A stretch of 64,000 bases of DNA from positions 868,001-932,000 of the forward strand of contig JAVHKY010000030.1 in the NCBI GenBank assembly GCA_035079385.1, read 5' to 3'. The first letter of the stretch is position 1. The number at the start of each line of letters is the position of its first letter. Made by a program: the position numbers and the translations under genes. The notes beneath the pieces were generated by a model that made no database searches, had not been told where the DNA came from, and saw only the letters and a program-made list of their open reading frames with translations. Below are positions 45,441-58,399 of this stretch, in pieces. The DNA comes from Aspidiotus rigidus (lineage: Eukaryota; Arthropoda; Insecta; Hemiptera; Diaspididae).

Positions 45441-45795
45441 ATTGCAACCCCCAGGACCCGCAAATTTCAAGTTGCAAGTCCCTATAAAGAAGAAAATGAG
45501 TTTCATAGCCAACACCACTTGGTCCTTTTTTCTTCCACCACATTTAGGTCTCATTCGAAGGCATTTGCTGTTGTTCTCCAGCAAGAGGAAATGGAGAGAT
45601 GTATACTTGTTCCCCTAATGTCAACAGATCCTTCAGCTCTCCCTATTAGAGACATTCTATGCAGGAAGGAAAGCATGAGGGTCGAAAATATATTGAGTCA
45701 ATATCTGCGCATCTCTTCCCTCAGTCGTTCACTTACGATATTCCCCCATGGAAATGTACACAAAACCAAACACGAGAGAACCCTGAAGAAGTGAA
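45441..45795. other. No supported gene
   Basis: 'cgcaaatttcaagttgc' near 45461 resembles repeat sequence at 12.76 kb. A 91-codon plus frame at 45519-45794 is not recognised. Confidence 0.3.
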
Positions 45796-45799
45796 TAAT

Positions 45800-46760
45800 A
45801 CAGTAATTGTGAACGATGAGTAGAGCTAGAGAATCTACGCTCGTCCAAAGCGAAGAAATTTTTTCCACGCGCGGTGCGGACGTAACGCGCGATAAAGAAA
45901 TGTCACGCTCGGTCTAATCTGTGTTAATGCGACAATTACTTCGACTTGCGTAATTTCAAGAAAAGAAATATAATTGTAATAATTCGTCACAGTTGTATAA
46001 ATACGACGACTCGACGATTGTTAATACAAATATAATATATACTTCATAGATTCGTACATGAACGGGCGTAATATTATGAGCAATAGATACAACCATCATC
46101 GAAATCATCTCTTGCGATTCGAATCCGTTCTAGTATACTTCATACTTTTCGGGCGTCTGCGTCGCGTCGCCGTCGTCTGGTGACACGTTTTTCAGCCGTG
46201 AGTAAAAACAGTTGTCTACGTTCGTTATCGAAATTTATACAAGCGGTATATTTAACAATAATGGGAATAATTAAAGAATCGCTGTATCGATATCAATTTT
46301 AACGACGTGTTTGTTCAAGTTGATCGTTTCAATATTCTGTATAACTTATGCAGCTTTGGGTACATTTTATACGCCTTTCTTTTCTCTCTCTCGCGATTAC
46401 TCGCACACAATCAAGGGGAGGAAAGGGGGCAAATACGGATGAATTGCGTGAATGCGTCGAAAGACGTTTGTGTGTGAAAAGTGATAAATTTGGCGCGCGA
46501 GTTCTTCGCGTTAATAACGAGCATATAAACTGAATTTATTGCTATCGAAACACGTTGTTTATTACGTTTGATTATTGACCGTAATAAGTGTAATACCGAG
46601 TAAATAGTATTGACGTATCGTACAATGTATGCGCGTTCGAACGAAATTACTGTACGCGTATTCAATAATGAGGTGACGATTGGGTTCGCGAGCATAGGGG
46701 AGGGAGCGTCGAGAAAGGGGTGGTAAGAAATGATAATACTCTTCAATGATCGCATACCTA
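45800..46760. other. Repeat-poor CpG-bearing block
   Basis: GCGCG, CGACGACTCGACG and TATACG words dominate. Overlapping frames on both strands (46348-46755) reflect low stop density in CpG-rich DNA. Confidence 0.35.
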
Positions 46761-47430
46761 CCTTGTACTATTTCCTACATACAAGAATAACATCGAACAG
46801 GAAATAAGCCTTATGAATTTTGCACCCTGGAGGTCTATGTAACAGAACCACGTGTTTTTGATACTGCCAGGTTTGTCCCTGTTAGCATCCATTCCCACAC
46901 CTATTTCTGTTCTAGGCTACTTTCATCTTCCGTAAAAGTGATTTAATTAAACTCATATTTTTAAAGGTCTTCTTTGATTTCACGTGTGATCGCAGGGTCT
47001 CCAGCCTATTAATCTACCCCTTCGTTGGGTGTTCTTCTTTCCAACTCGATGACATAGAAAACATTTTTTTCAACACTAAACGTCTCTCTTGGTCTATATT
47101 CTCTGTTTGTCATTGCGCATTTTTCCTCTTCAGCCCACGAAATTTGGAGAAGGATCTAAAAAAATTCCACCGAAATAAAGTATAAATATGCCACTAATTA
47201 AACAAAGGCTAGGTTTATTATTGAATGATTTTTCTTGCTGCTTTGTTATACGTTTTGTGTAGAGACATTTTTCAGCTTGAAGTTTTGTATGCGATTGCTC
47301 CTCATGGTTATCAGCAAAAATTGTTATTTTATAGCCAGAGCTCAGAATTTTTTGGAGATACTCTACCAGCCTAATATGTCGATATTTTTCAATTGTTTTT
47401 CCAAGTTGTACCACTCTTACATCAGTTTGA
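46761..47430. other. No supported gene; possible decayed minus-strand coding
   Basis: A 94-codon minus frame (47130-47414) continues, in another phase below 47130, into a polar stretch that reads ETFSVEKNVFYVIELERRTP (about 47020-47085) and further segments between stops. The mix is protein-like but I cannot name a family. Confidence 0.2.
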
Positions 47431-49090
47431 TTTAGCGATCTGATTGAAGAGATGTCGACAATACTGAAAGGGGAATTTTTGGGATAATACAGTTTTTAAA
47501 AAATACAAAATTCGAGTTTTTAATCAATCCACATTAGACGATTCTCGCCTATAGGATCTTCTTGCCCTTAAGAACTGGAAATGGTTACAAAACTTTCTTT
47601 TCACCAAAGTCGGAAGCAAAAACTAATAAAAAAGCTCAATAATGTTGGCGCCTCTATTGGTCAATTATTTCTTCAAAGTGAATTTTTGAAACAAAGCCAT
47701 TCAGCTTCATTGCCAATATACACAAATTATCGTCAACAGCATATCAATTGTTTTTGTTGAGCTCGGGTAGTAATGCGTTTTTTTTCCTCGAAAATTGAAA
47801 AAATTGGATTCAACAAAGTTGATTGAGGGATTTATTGGGGACTTATTCTAATTTCTCCGAGCCATCCTTCCCTTTTCTTAGTATACCTATTCAACTCATC
47901 AGCGAGTTCTTCCAAGCTGTACCTATGTTTATATTTTCAGACCTTATACTTGAGGGTTATGATTAGAATAATGATTTTCAATAAGTCAAACGAACGCGAT
48001 TGTACCGAAAAGGAGCGCCAAATGAATTATGAGAATTTAAATCTGGGGAACAGTACTTTTAAGAATTTAGTAACAGGTTTTTTTTTTAAGCTCGGATAAA
48101 GCTTGCTATTTAGAACACTGGTAAAATTTTTCCAGTCTCGTCGAAAATTTTCAAATTCTCTCCTTCCGAATGGACATTTAGCCCGAGTCATACATCGATC
48201 AGGTTCAGAACTCGGAATTTTATCGAGTGCCACCCATTCTTATCGTCTTAGTCCATTTACAATATTTTTAAAAATCCCCCCCCCCCCAATAAGGGTTAAG
48301 GACTCGGAAATTTTTCTAGTTCCCGAGCCCAAAATGTACTCAATTTAATCTCGTTTCATACTTCCAGCCTTTGCCAAAATTTCTCCGCCTACGTCATCAT
48401 ATACGGAAGGGTTCGTAAATCAAAAATTTTCCAAATTTCTCTTGAAACGGAAAAGTTTAGAATGTGTCCAAAAACCCTTCGCATAGAGATTGTCAGCATA
48501 ATTTCTGCACCCCCTTCTCATAAAGGGCTTAGTAGTCAAAGTATGCTTCGAAAAAATCGCTGTTGAAATTTTCCGTTTCGAGCTACTCTTGAAAATAGAT
48601 CTTTTTTCGCGTTTAATCATTTTCATGACTGTTTTCTTCTCCCTTAGATGTCCAAAAAATTTTTTTGGCGCCAATTGAACCATTTTCCTGATCAATTTTT
48701 TTCTGTACTGTGAATAACTTCTTTTTTTTCTCGTTCTACACTTTCTTCGCGTGGCACCGACCAAATTTTTGCGTTCTGAAAAATCACGATCAAATTGAAA
48801 TCTATCCGAGTCTTACTATATGTATTGCAGGGTAGTTGAAAGTTTCTCAAGTTTACCCCTCTAATTGTATTTTTTCAACATATCGATAAAATTTCTTAAG
48901 CCTCTTCATATTGCTAGAAAATCGAAGTTGTTCAAAGTCTATCCTGTATGAGGTCCCAACTATGTAGGAGTTCAGAGTACGGAATTTTTCCAAATACCAC
49001 CAATTCATATGCATATCTATAGCTCAAAAGTGTAAAACTTCAACAGAAAATATATTTTATCCACGGTCTACAATTTTAGCATTTCATATC
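47431..49090. repeat. Diverged family 2 sequence, patchy
   Basis: Scattered 'aaatttttccag', 'ggaatttttccaaat' and 'gcctacgtcatcatatacgg' (about 48390) resemble family 2 elements at 18 kb. A C-run lies at about 48278-48287. The 114-codon Lys/Arg-rich minus frame at 48420-48764 lies within this and is not supported. Confidence 0.4.
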
Positions 49091-49620
49091 CTTATGAAAC
49101 TGTGACTTCTTGGAAAAACCGTCACGGTTTTCTGTCACACCAAATGACATTATTAGTTACCTTGACCTACTTCAGAGACACAAAAATTCTGGACTCGACT
49201 AATTTAGGACCTGTATCCTCATCCTCCACTACACTAGGCCTAACCCAACTTATACTGGGCCTCAAACATGCGATATAATAGTGGTTTGGTATACCAGCTC
49301 ATCCCGGACCCCATCCCTTAGATACTGTTCGTCAAGCTAACTAGCTTATTCTCCCCCCTCTATGTGTAACGCCTCCCGTGACGATTTTGTTACTGTGACG
49401 ACATAAATGACGTCGTGCGGGGGGAAGAGGGAGACTTGAGAGACGGAATTCACTGATTAGATAAAAATGGAAGGAGAGACAAGACTGAAAGAAATTGAAT
49501 AGTGGACGATAGAAATCAGAACATGTGAACTGAGCTGGCTTTTTTCTTTATCAGATGTGAGAACCTGTTCTCGAGTCTCCTATCGGAACTGACTCTACCT
49601 AAGAAAAAAAATTTCTTGAA
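49091..49620. other. No gene seen
   Basis: Short hairpin: 'aaaccgtcacggtttt' (AAACCGT/ACGGTTT) near 49117. Nothing else is recognised. Confidence 0.3.
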
Positions 49621-49626
49621 CAGGTT

Positions 49627-50230
49627 CTAGTAAACTTCAAAAAACGAAAACAATTTATTTGAATCAAAAATCGGGTAGATAGTCCAGTCAGAATAAGTAC
49701 TAAGGTGAGGACGAGTATCCCGTTTGATACATTGACCTCTCAAAAGATCCCGCATAAATAACGAACAAGAATGAATTTCATTCGATTTTTCAATTTTCTT
49801 GGTTGTACTTCGAATTTTCTGATAATATAACAAGGGGTAGGTGTCTAATTCATCAAACCGCTTTCTAAGGACGACAAAACACAAGTGCGAATGATCTCCT
49901 GCTCAATTACAAAAGGCTGATCAGAGAACAAGACTGTAGAAACGGATTGAATTACGTTGACTCGTAAAGAAATCCCAGTATTTCAAATTGCATACTTATT
50001 CTCCTTCGTGTCATCAAGTTGATGGTATTAGATAAAGTTTCTAACATCGCATTTATGGAAAACTGCTCCGGAATGGAAATGAGTATGCACTCCAGCAACA
50101 TCAATAACACTACCAACTTGGTACATGTAATAAAATATGTATGCAATTTGGAGTACTGGAATGAGCCTATGACTACGCTGAGGTCAGGATGAATCAGAAA
50201 GAACATACCTCTTGTACTCAACAACATCAA
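49627..50230 (-). pseudogene. Possible degraded membrane-protein gene, chemoreceptor-like at best
   Basis: Two minus-strand frames separated by stops: 49952-50230, with a hydrophobic span YFITCTKLVVLLMLLECILI, and 49627-49884, beginning CFVVLRKRFDELDTYPLLYY. 'LR-RF--L' following a membrane span is reminiscent of insect gustatory receptors, where an RF..LN motif follows TM4. The rest shows no signature, and the intervening 65 bases contain stops. Chance frames remain the simplest explanation. Confidence 0.12.
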
Positions 50231-51270
50231 GATCTCGGATCATTTCAGAATAATTCCAAGCCTTTTAGACTTGGAGACCTGAACCATAGTGACCAAACAA
50301 TATATATCTCATTTAAACCCGGATGAATCTTGGATGACCAGTTGATTAGACGGAAGATGAGCGAGCACCACGAATCGTGCCCGACCCTGATGAAGAGCCT
50401 CTTCTACAAGCAGCCAGCCCGGAACTGCGCGTCCGTCCGTCAGTAGACCGCCGAATTTTTCGCGTTATTACAAATTCAAAATGAAAACTCATTCATTTAT
50501 CTAAATTTGACGGCTCGTTGAACATGAAATGTCAATTCGAGATTGTAGACTTTATTATTTCGGCGATTCGTGTTGAAAAAAGAATTATTCGTATAAAAAA
50601 CAAACTTTATCCAAGGTGATAACGAGCACGCCGATGTTTGCGTTTACTTCTACACTAATTCTTTCTCTATACGTATTTTTAGTGAGATTCTCATTGACGC
50701 AGCCAGGCTTTATGATAACGTAAGATATACGCTTTTAGAAAATCACGAGGCCACGTTGGTGTGAATAAACTGCAGTCTCGAAATGTATGGAAATATCGAA
50801 CATTTTGAAGCGATAACCTTTCAGCGTGAATAGAGATAATACCTGTTTTTCCTCTTTTATCAAAAAATATGTAAGATTGGATTCCTCACATCTATTCTGT
50901 TCTATTTCTATAGCTAACAATTTCACGTTTTTACACGAATACTGTACCGGCTATCAGACAGGGAAATTATGAACCCTGTAGCAGAATTCAAGATACCGTC
51001 TGATCGCCAATAATTTGGTCACCGAAAATAATTGTTCAAAAGTACAACACTTTACGAAGAGAAAACTATTCATTACCTTTCATGTGGACGGGTCGCTCAA
51101 AATTTTCAACTTACGACGTAATTCACTTCGTTTTCGAAGAGCGTAAAAATCGTAAAATTAGAATACATTTCGTCGAGAATCGAAACCTACCTGCAAAACA
51201 AGAAAACAAAAATACAGATTAGAAACGTCATCGTGTTTACTAAGATAAACTATTCTGAATAATAAAATTT
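50231..51270. other. Repeat-poor AT-rich block, no gene seen
   Basis: From about 50420 the sequence has the same character as other blocks. No coding frame is supported. Confidence 0.35.
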
Positions 51271-51277
51271 TCAATGA

Positions 51278-51754
51278 TTGATGGTCATTCAGAGTTCGTC
51301 TTCGTGCACATTTCAACCAGATCATGACGTTGTCTTCATTAATTCAAAACGTATTAATGGGAGGTGCGATGAGAATCATAATTATCTGTTCATCACTCGC
51401 TGCAAAGTTCATGCTCTCGCAGGCAGGATAGGTCAGAAAATTTACGATAAATTTATCGATGATAAGTTATTCTTTTCTGTCCATTTCATACGGAGAATAA
51501 ACTTAATCTTGCCTCCTCGGAATCACAATTTCACCCCCCCCCCCCTTTTATTCTACCTCGCCAAATGCCTACGAAATTGTTCGTTTTTTACCTCGTCTCC
51601 ACTCATGGATGACGACATTAGCTCATCTCTACTCACAACTTTGTTCTCACAGATGGGATGTTCCAATGACGTCCAGAAAAATCCCGGAGGCGCGGGTTCT
51701 TACCTATGTTTCGGGGCCTCAAAAATATATTGCTTTAAGGGGAAGGCGAGTTGA
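51278..51754 (+). CDS. Longest open frame in the window (158 codons), unrecognised
   Basis: It starts MMVIQSSSSCTF and ends in CFKGKAS. It includes a proline-rich stretch encoded by a C-run (51534-51544) and a Ser/Leu-rich segment, with no domain, signal peptide or repeat that I know. By rough calculation, about 0.1-0.5 frames this long are expected by chance in 64 kb of this composition. Its length alone makes it a candidate and nothing else. A coding exon of a longer gene is the alternative, but no clear acceptor and donor pair frames it. Confidence 0.14.
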   Translation: MMVIQSSSSCTFQPDHDVVFINSKRINGRCDENHNYLFITRCKVHALAGRIGQKIYDKFIDDKLFFSVHFIRRINLILPPRNHNFTPPPLLFYLAKCLRNCSFFTSSPLMDDDISSSLLTTLFSQMGCSNDVQKNPGGAGSYLCFGASKIYCFKGKAS

Positions 51755-51759
51755 AAAAA

Positions 51760-53000
51760 TTCGACCGTCCTGTAGGCTAGAGTAGCTGACGCGATACGTG
51801 TAGATAATCAGAATAAAAACAATTAACGCTAGTCATAGAATAGGAAGGATTAAAGCCACAAGAAATTCGAGAAATCTCGAGGCAAATTCTGAAAATCATG
51901 CTAAACTTGAAAGTCATGATTAGCAAAGCTTCTACATTACTTTAGGAAGATTCAACTTGATTCTTCAACCCCCATTGCTTGCACTAATTGACCTTTCCTT
52001 ACATTGTATGCTCATATGCAGTCCCTTACCTTTCAAGAGAAGAATTGGCGCTCTCAGTGGTAGTCCAATACACAAAGATGCTATTCTAAATAGGCCAAAT
52101 TCTTTCCCTTTGTACATCTTACTCATTTTTTGCGCACTAAATTATATCATCTTTCGCACAATATAGCTCGATTTACTCAGAAGTAAGCTCTCTAGAAGTC
52201 TCGAATCAACGTTTTACGAACGAACCTTTGAATATCATTTCACAACCAAACAAAAGAAGAAAATAAAGAAGAACGCTGGCTGCCCATCATCATTAGGTAC
52301 CTACGTACAGCGAAAAGCGTAAATATGTAGAACACCGAAACCAGATTAACAGCAACGAATCAGATGTATAGAAAAGCTTTTTGTAATTTGTTGATCCGGA
52401 GTAAATAGGTGCACTGATACATGAAAGAAGTAAGACCGATACCTACACCTTCGGGCGATTCATTTGCATCCGTACAATAACCACTCCATACGTATTATAA
52501 ATACATTCTCCTAATACCATAAGATAGCCTATACTACTTTTAATGACCGATGCGTTATTATTATCGTGCTACTCTCGTATATACATATACGAGAATCTGC
52601 GCAATAATTAGTTTCCATGCTTGGTCGTTGCCGTTCCAAAACCTATTAAATTATCATCTATATAGGTAAATTCGCTTCCATTTCGTACTCGATACATTGT
52701 ACGAATATTATATGATAAGGAGGGATACGACATTTTGGAGTATCGTCGAAAGCCGCGCTGTCGAATGCCAACTCTATAATATAATACGGGAAGTAAAAAG
52801 TTAAGAAGTCCGGAAGTGAAATTTTCACGCACGAGAAGTTCATTCAATTAGGTATACATTATGTAAAAAGAGGGTGCGTGTCTATTTGTCGACATACACG
52901 AGTATTGTGTGTAACAAAAAGAAAAGAAAAAAAAAAAAAAAAAACAGGAAAAAAATAGGTACAATGTATACTAAAAATAAGAACACGTTCCAAGATTTAT
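51760..53000. other. Repeat-poor block with poly-A tract
   Basis: AT-rich. 'cgtatatacatatacgag' near 52576 is a small palindrome. An A-run of about 18 lies at 52927-52944. No gene is seen. Confidence 0.35.
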
Positions 53001-53465
53001 CGTCGAGAGCCCTGTACACGCTTGAAATTTGCCCTCCAGAATCGGAAGACTAACAGAGAAATTAATCCAATGGTTTTGATTTTCGTTCACATTTTTTGTT
53101 CCTGGGTCTGTAAGATTTTGCACAAAAAATTATGTTTGAACTCAGAAATCGAAAGCGTAGGTTTCATTGGTGTGTCGATTTTCGACCTCTATCTCCGATA
53201 CTAGAAGGCAAGATTGATATGATCAAAAATACTTTAAAAGATCACCCCTCACTGATCCCACCTTCGAACAGTCGCACCCTGAATAGCTCTTGTTAACAAA
53301 CACTGACACCTTGGATTCTAAGACTCATCGAAGCGTCGAATTTTTCGCAGAGAATTAGGGGGAAGCAGCGGAAGGGGGGGATAGGTGAAATTTCTTTCCA
53401 AAAACATACGAGTTCAACCTTTCTGAAGTCATCCTTAACCTTATATAGGGACTTGAAGAAATTTT
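53001..53465. other. No gene seen
   Basis: Unique sequence up to the next TCGAC composite. Confidence 0.3.
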
Positions 53466-53469
53466 GTGC

Positions 53470-54500
53470 TCCGATCCTCGCTGATATACAATCTTGACCG
53501 CCATTTTGGCGGAAAGTCGGTACGAAATCGAGATCGATCTAGCTCCGACCAATATCGACCCAAAATCGACAGCTTCTCGCTATCGTCGACGTCGAACCTT
53601 GCTTCGATTAAGATTCCCAAGGGTCCTTGTTGTGCAAGTATGGTCAAGCATTCTGTTTCCGAGCAGTAAAGCAGATGGCTGTTATTAACTCCAGACCGAC
53701 ATCAATTTCAGGTCGATTCAGAGTTAACCAGCATAGATTCCCAGAAAACTGAAAATCGACATAACAGAGAAATACAGATCGATAAAAAGCGTACATTACC
53801 AGACAACTAAAAATCAACTTCAAATCAACCCAACAAAGCAATCGATTTCACTTCGATAAAAAAATTCAAAGAAGTCAACTCGAAATCGACATGGCAAATG
53901 AGTTTGAATGGAATCGGCGTTTGTTGATGTGAGATCGATTTCAACGATACATCGACCAGGATTTTGAAAGGGATATATTCTCGGTGTCGACTGAAAAAGT
54001 TCGAGCTATGAATTCCGGAAAAGAAGGACTTGTCAAAATTTTGAGCTCTAAACCTCTGAAGAGGGGAAAAAATTTCAAGCTATGAACACAATAATATATC
54101 GACGCAATTTCGACCAAGACTTTGAAAGGAATAAATTCTCGCGCGATTTGACGTCGGTTATAGATCAACGTTGGCTGTCGTCGATCGAGAAAGTTCGAGC
54201 CATGAACTCCTGAAAGGAAGGACTCGACTAAATTTTGAATTCTGAAAATTCCAAGCTACCAACCTATAAGCTAGACTAGAACTATGAAGTCTAAGGCTAA
54301 ACATAGGCTAGGTCCTGAGAAGCATGTTAGGTCAGGACTCCTGATGTTCAAATTGATATTGAGCGGGGCTAAATCCTAAGAAAACGTCCGCGTTCGACCT
54401 TTGTGACATCATCGACGGCGTTGACCTAATTTGGGGATTTGAAAGATTTCCAAGTTTCAATCTTCTATTGGGGCGCTCAAAAAAGTTCGGAGTTGTAAAC
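53470..54500 (+). repeat. TCGAC-rich composite repeat (family 1), short-core copy
   Basis: Order: leader-like 'tcgatctagctccgacc' and 'aaaatcgacagcttct' (about 53535); 'atggtcaagcattctg' (about 53640); one to two array units ('ttaaccagcatagattccca', 'gaaaactgaaaatcgac'; 53690-53900); module 'aatatatcgacgcaatt' (about 54091) with 'gatttgacgtcggtt' (about 54147); and tail AGAAAACGTCCGCGT at 54379-54393. The module order is the same as at 7.3-9.96 kb, which shows that the core repeat number varies between copies. Confidence 0.75.
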
Positions 54501-55910
54501 CTCTGCAGAGGAGGGCTCAAGAGTCCGCAAAGTTCAAACTAGGCACTAGGCAATAAATACGGAGTCTTGATCTGAATTTTTCGTTTAACATAAAAGCTAG
54601 GCTATGACTAACCTAGCTAGGCCGAGAGGAAACTTTTAGGTTAAAAATCTTCCAGCTTGAGGCTCTTTCTCTCACTATGGACTGGGGCTAAGCTTGGAGA
54701 CTCGACTTTCAAGAAAAATATAAGTTGATAAAGGGGGTGACGTCATAGTAGTTGAAAGAAAATAGAGGGAGAACTTGAGATAATTGGCCTTATCCGGGCT
54801 GGATAGCACTTAAAATCTCTAAAAAAAAGGAGAGTCAAAGCAGAAGAGTATGACGTCATCAGGGGATGATTTTTGGTTTGAGTCCTTGTAGAGGAGAGAC
54901 TCAAAAAAATTTAGAGCGTGATGTCAAGAAAAATTTTGAAACGTAGTAACATAGATGAAGGTGACTTTCAGGACCTTCCAAAATTTGAACCACGCAGAAA
55001 AATTATGGTAGATAATTAAGAACAGCGAAATTCGCGGAGTCTCGGTGTCAAGCGAGTCAGAGCAGACAGAATGTGTACCAAAACCAGAATATGAAAATCT
55101 GAGACCTTCCGGGAGCTTTCAGGGACTCGACCAGAATTTTTTCGGGGCCTTTCATCGACATTTTTTCCTCTTGACGGGACATTGGAAATTATATAGAGTT
55201 TTTGTAGAACAATTTTTTCATAATTTTCTCATCAGGATCAAAATTTTTCCGGATTGACCCAGTCGACCGATAGACACGCCGAAGCCTCATCCTTCTCGAG
55301 TGCACAATTCAATTTCTCCCTCCTTCATTTATAGCTCAATGGTCGAAATTTTCCCAAGCATTTACAGTAGATTGAAATTTAAAACCACCATTTTTCGCAC
55401 GGACGACAAACATTTTTCCAAAATTCCACGCCCCCCCCTCTATGAAACTGATTTCCCGTCAAACGTGATACAAAGTACATTTGATGGTAACTTCAGGTAG
55501 ATAATATAAGCGAGCAAATTACTTACAGGGTTAGAACGACAAATACTCGGCTTTTGCACCTTTCTTCATTCATTTACTCATTCTGTAGTATTTGTCGTTC
55601 TTGCTATGTCAGGCCGTAACTTAGAGGAGAGAATCGGTTCTACTTACAGGGTGTTGGGCGTCCGTGGTTAGATGCGAAAACCAGCATTATATGAAGCAGA
55701 AAAAAAGTACGACAGTATGACGTCATCAGGGCAAAACGATAATGAAAATAATACTCAAGAGAGTAAAAATGCAAAAGCAGAAATTACTGACGAGCCTAAA
55801 GATGACGAGAGTACAAATCGGAGAATGTGGCGTCATCAGAGGATGGTATTCGTGTTGAATCCTTGTAGAGGAAGGACTTACAAGACGTCATCAAAATTAC
55901 AATAGTTATA
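54501..55910. repeat. Family 2 repeats with TGACGTCA and local duplication
   Basis: TGACGTCA lies at 54738, 54851 and 55718. 'gatga-tttttgg-ttgagtccttgtagaggag' type sequence at about 54865 recurs at about 55840 ('ggatggtattcgtgttgaatccttgtagagga'), a direct duplication about 980 bp apart. 'ggtcgaaattttcccaag' near 55340 is the family 2 landmark. Frames here are read through repeats. Confidence 0.6.
55533..55601. repeat. Perfect 15-bp inverted repeat
   Basis: AGAACGACAAATACT (55533-55547) and AGTATTTGTCGTTCT (55587-55601) are exact reverse complements around a 39-nt spacer. 'acttacagggt' lies just outside on the left and recurs at about 55642. Confidence 0.75.
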
Positions 55911-56470
55911 ATATAAAGGATGGGAGCCGCCACGATATACGAAAATTTCAACTACGCAGAAGAAAAGATCGGGTGAATGAAAACAGTGGATATTCTGAGT
56001 TCTTCGCTGCCATTGTATGGTCCCTAATTTTCACATACGTTCTTCAATTTAGCTTCGACCTCATCGTAATGTAAGAAATTTTGAAGACTTTGTTTGTACC
56101 TCTTCCAGTGTCGTGTTGATTCACATTTTTTAGGTGGGCCCCCGAAAACTCTCTCGGTCAAACTTTCCAGAATTTTCTCGCAGGCCCCATAAGTCCTTCG
56201 GCGGCGTTTTTGGGCTGGGCATCCCCAGCCACCCGGCCGGCCCAAGGACGACACTGTTCTCTTCGATAAAGCTGTCTTCAAAGACTCATGTTCTTCGTTC
56301 CTTGAAAACTCGAAAAATCCGTTTTCTTCAATGCTCTAATCAGCAAATTTTCCATATTCTAATGGTTGATCTGCCTTGAGCTAATTTCTTCGCTGCGATT
56401 GACATATCAAACGACGTCATTATATTGTTTTAGAAAGTGATTGGGTAGCAAGTTCAAATTTACTCAAAAT
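55911..56470. other. No supported gene; small GC-rich patch
   Basis: A GC-rich patch with GGCCGGCCC at about 56234 stands out. An 85-codon Lys/Arg-rich minus frame (56024-56281) and an 81-codon plus frame overlap there. No domain is recognised. Confidence 0.3.
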
Positions 56471-56479
56471 CTTGCACCC

Positions 56480-58235
56480 CACTCAAAACTTAATGCAGAG
56501 CAAGAATGCCCCTTCAATGCACGAAACAAGAGAGAAAAAAACTAGTAGCGAACGCTTCGAATTGGGAGTCAATGATCCCGCATTTTTATTGCCAGACAGA
56601 CAGTACTCGTATATACAATATTTTAATACGTATGTGTGTGTGTATGAAGACCTCTATGAAATCACGACGGCCGCAGCAGCGTCCCGTAATAATAACACAC
56701 CGAAATCAATGATGCCCATCCGTATACACACATGTCTAGAGTATGTATACGAGTATAGTTACGCTACCGAATCCAAAGGCAAAGAATGAACGTACTGTAA
56801 CGAAGAAAGAGAGACGATATTATAAAGTACTGAAGGAATTCTCTATCTAACCAATTCCTCCGGGTAACCAGTTCTCCATTATTGTGGAATATTTAATCTA
56901 GTTTTTTTTTTTTCTATTTTTTCATTCTCCTCTTTTTTCATTTATCCGAAACCGTCTCGTCCTACGCAATCAGCAACCAGCCACTTCAATTGAGTCGTGA
57001 ACTACGGAAAGAGCCATACATCTCTTCTCGCTCGTACATCCCTTTTGTAAGCGAGCTCTCAACTCATTGTAACAGTATATTTTCCCTTTCAATCGTACCT
57101 TCTTTTTATTTATTACCTCCTTTCTCACATTCGCCGTAATGAATATGTCAAGTCTGGTAATCGCGTCGCGAACTTTATAATCGTCTCTATTTCGCGATCG
57201 GTATGCTTCATAAATTTATGCACAGAATGGACCTGAGCGATAGAAGAACGAGAAAGGTTCGGAATCGAGTAACCGCGCGCATTTACCGTTAAAAACTGGA
57301 AAATTTATCTTTATACGTTCCACGCTGGCCTACGTCGTGGCTCACGCGGGGAGCGCGCGGAGGACTCGCTTACCTGGCGCCGGCACACCTTTATAATAAT
57401 TATTATATTTGCGCATTTCCGAATTATAAAAATTATATTCGACGCGATTTGATTAATACGATAAATAGCGTCAATTCGTAATAAATCGGACGAAGGGAAT
57501 TCGCTATATGGATAAACGAGTAGGCTATATCTAGGGTACTGGAAACCCACCTTTCAAAAAAAAAAATATATACATGAACGAGTTATGAATGAGGTACTAA
57601 CTAGTACTACCAGACTTGCACTACGTAGTAGTAGATAGGCGAAGAAGAAAATAAAAAATAATGTGTAATCATTATCTATAATTTATGTACCCATTCGATA
57701 ACGGCGACCGAATAATGTTGTTAACGAGAAACTTGAAAGTAAAAATACGCGTCCAAAATTTCCAAATTTCACGTTTTGAAAATAGTTTTAGGACGCGGAA
57801 TAGACGCACAAGATTTTAGAGCCCAACTGCTCGCGCAGCTTCCGTTTATAAGATTGAACGAAATCGTCTGTACGCGCGATGATAAAATGCTAATTGTATA
57901 ATTGCGGTACACGGATGAAAGTTTATGGTTCGCTGTACACGTAATATTAATGACTGTTTTCTAACCTAGTTTCCTTTCGTATAGGTTGTCGAGACGGGAA
58001 CGAGATCAAGAACTATGGTGAGGCCGTTGTAAAGGATTTCATCCGCAGGAATCGTTTGCGAAAAGCGCCTTACGCTAGAATATTCCTCGAAATATTCGTT
58101 TAGTTTCATCGCTGAATTAGACCACACATTTTTATCACCAAGTTGCAGCATTTTCTCCGCACCGCAACTTTCGCGAGAGATTTTACAGAGATTGCAAATT
58201 TGTTTCATATTCTTCACCTATATTAAGCCTGATAC
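56480..58235. other. Repeat-poor CpG-bearing block
   Basis: TATACG, GCGCGC and TAATAA words occur, with a T-run at about 56902-56912. The CpG patch at 57250-57380 carries a 79-codon minus frame of no known type. Confidence 0.35.
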
Positions 58236-58399
58236 CACTCCTAAAGGTATGATCTTGATGAAAGAGTTCAAATGATGGACTCGAAAGAGATTCAGAAATA
58301 CCCCTTGATTTTCGTGAGGAGAGGAGACAACCAACTTGTGACAAGGGATGAAATCAATTGTCAATGATTCATCTCCAATTAGTTTTTCGCTGATTTTTA

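Noticed and set aside
46411..46755. 114-codon minus-strand frame
   Set aside because: Overlaps a plus-strand frame in CpG-rich DNA, with no domain and chance length.
48420..48764. 114-codon Lys/Arg-rich minus-strand frame
   Set aside because: Composition follows T-rich plus-strand sequence in patchy family 2 repeat; no domain.
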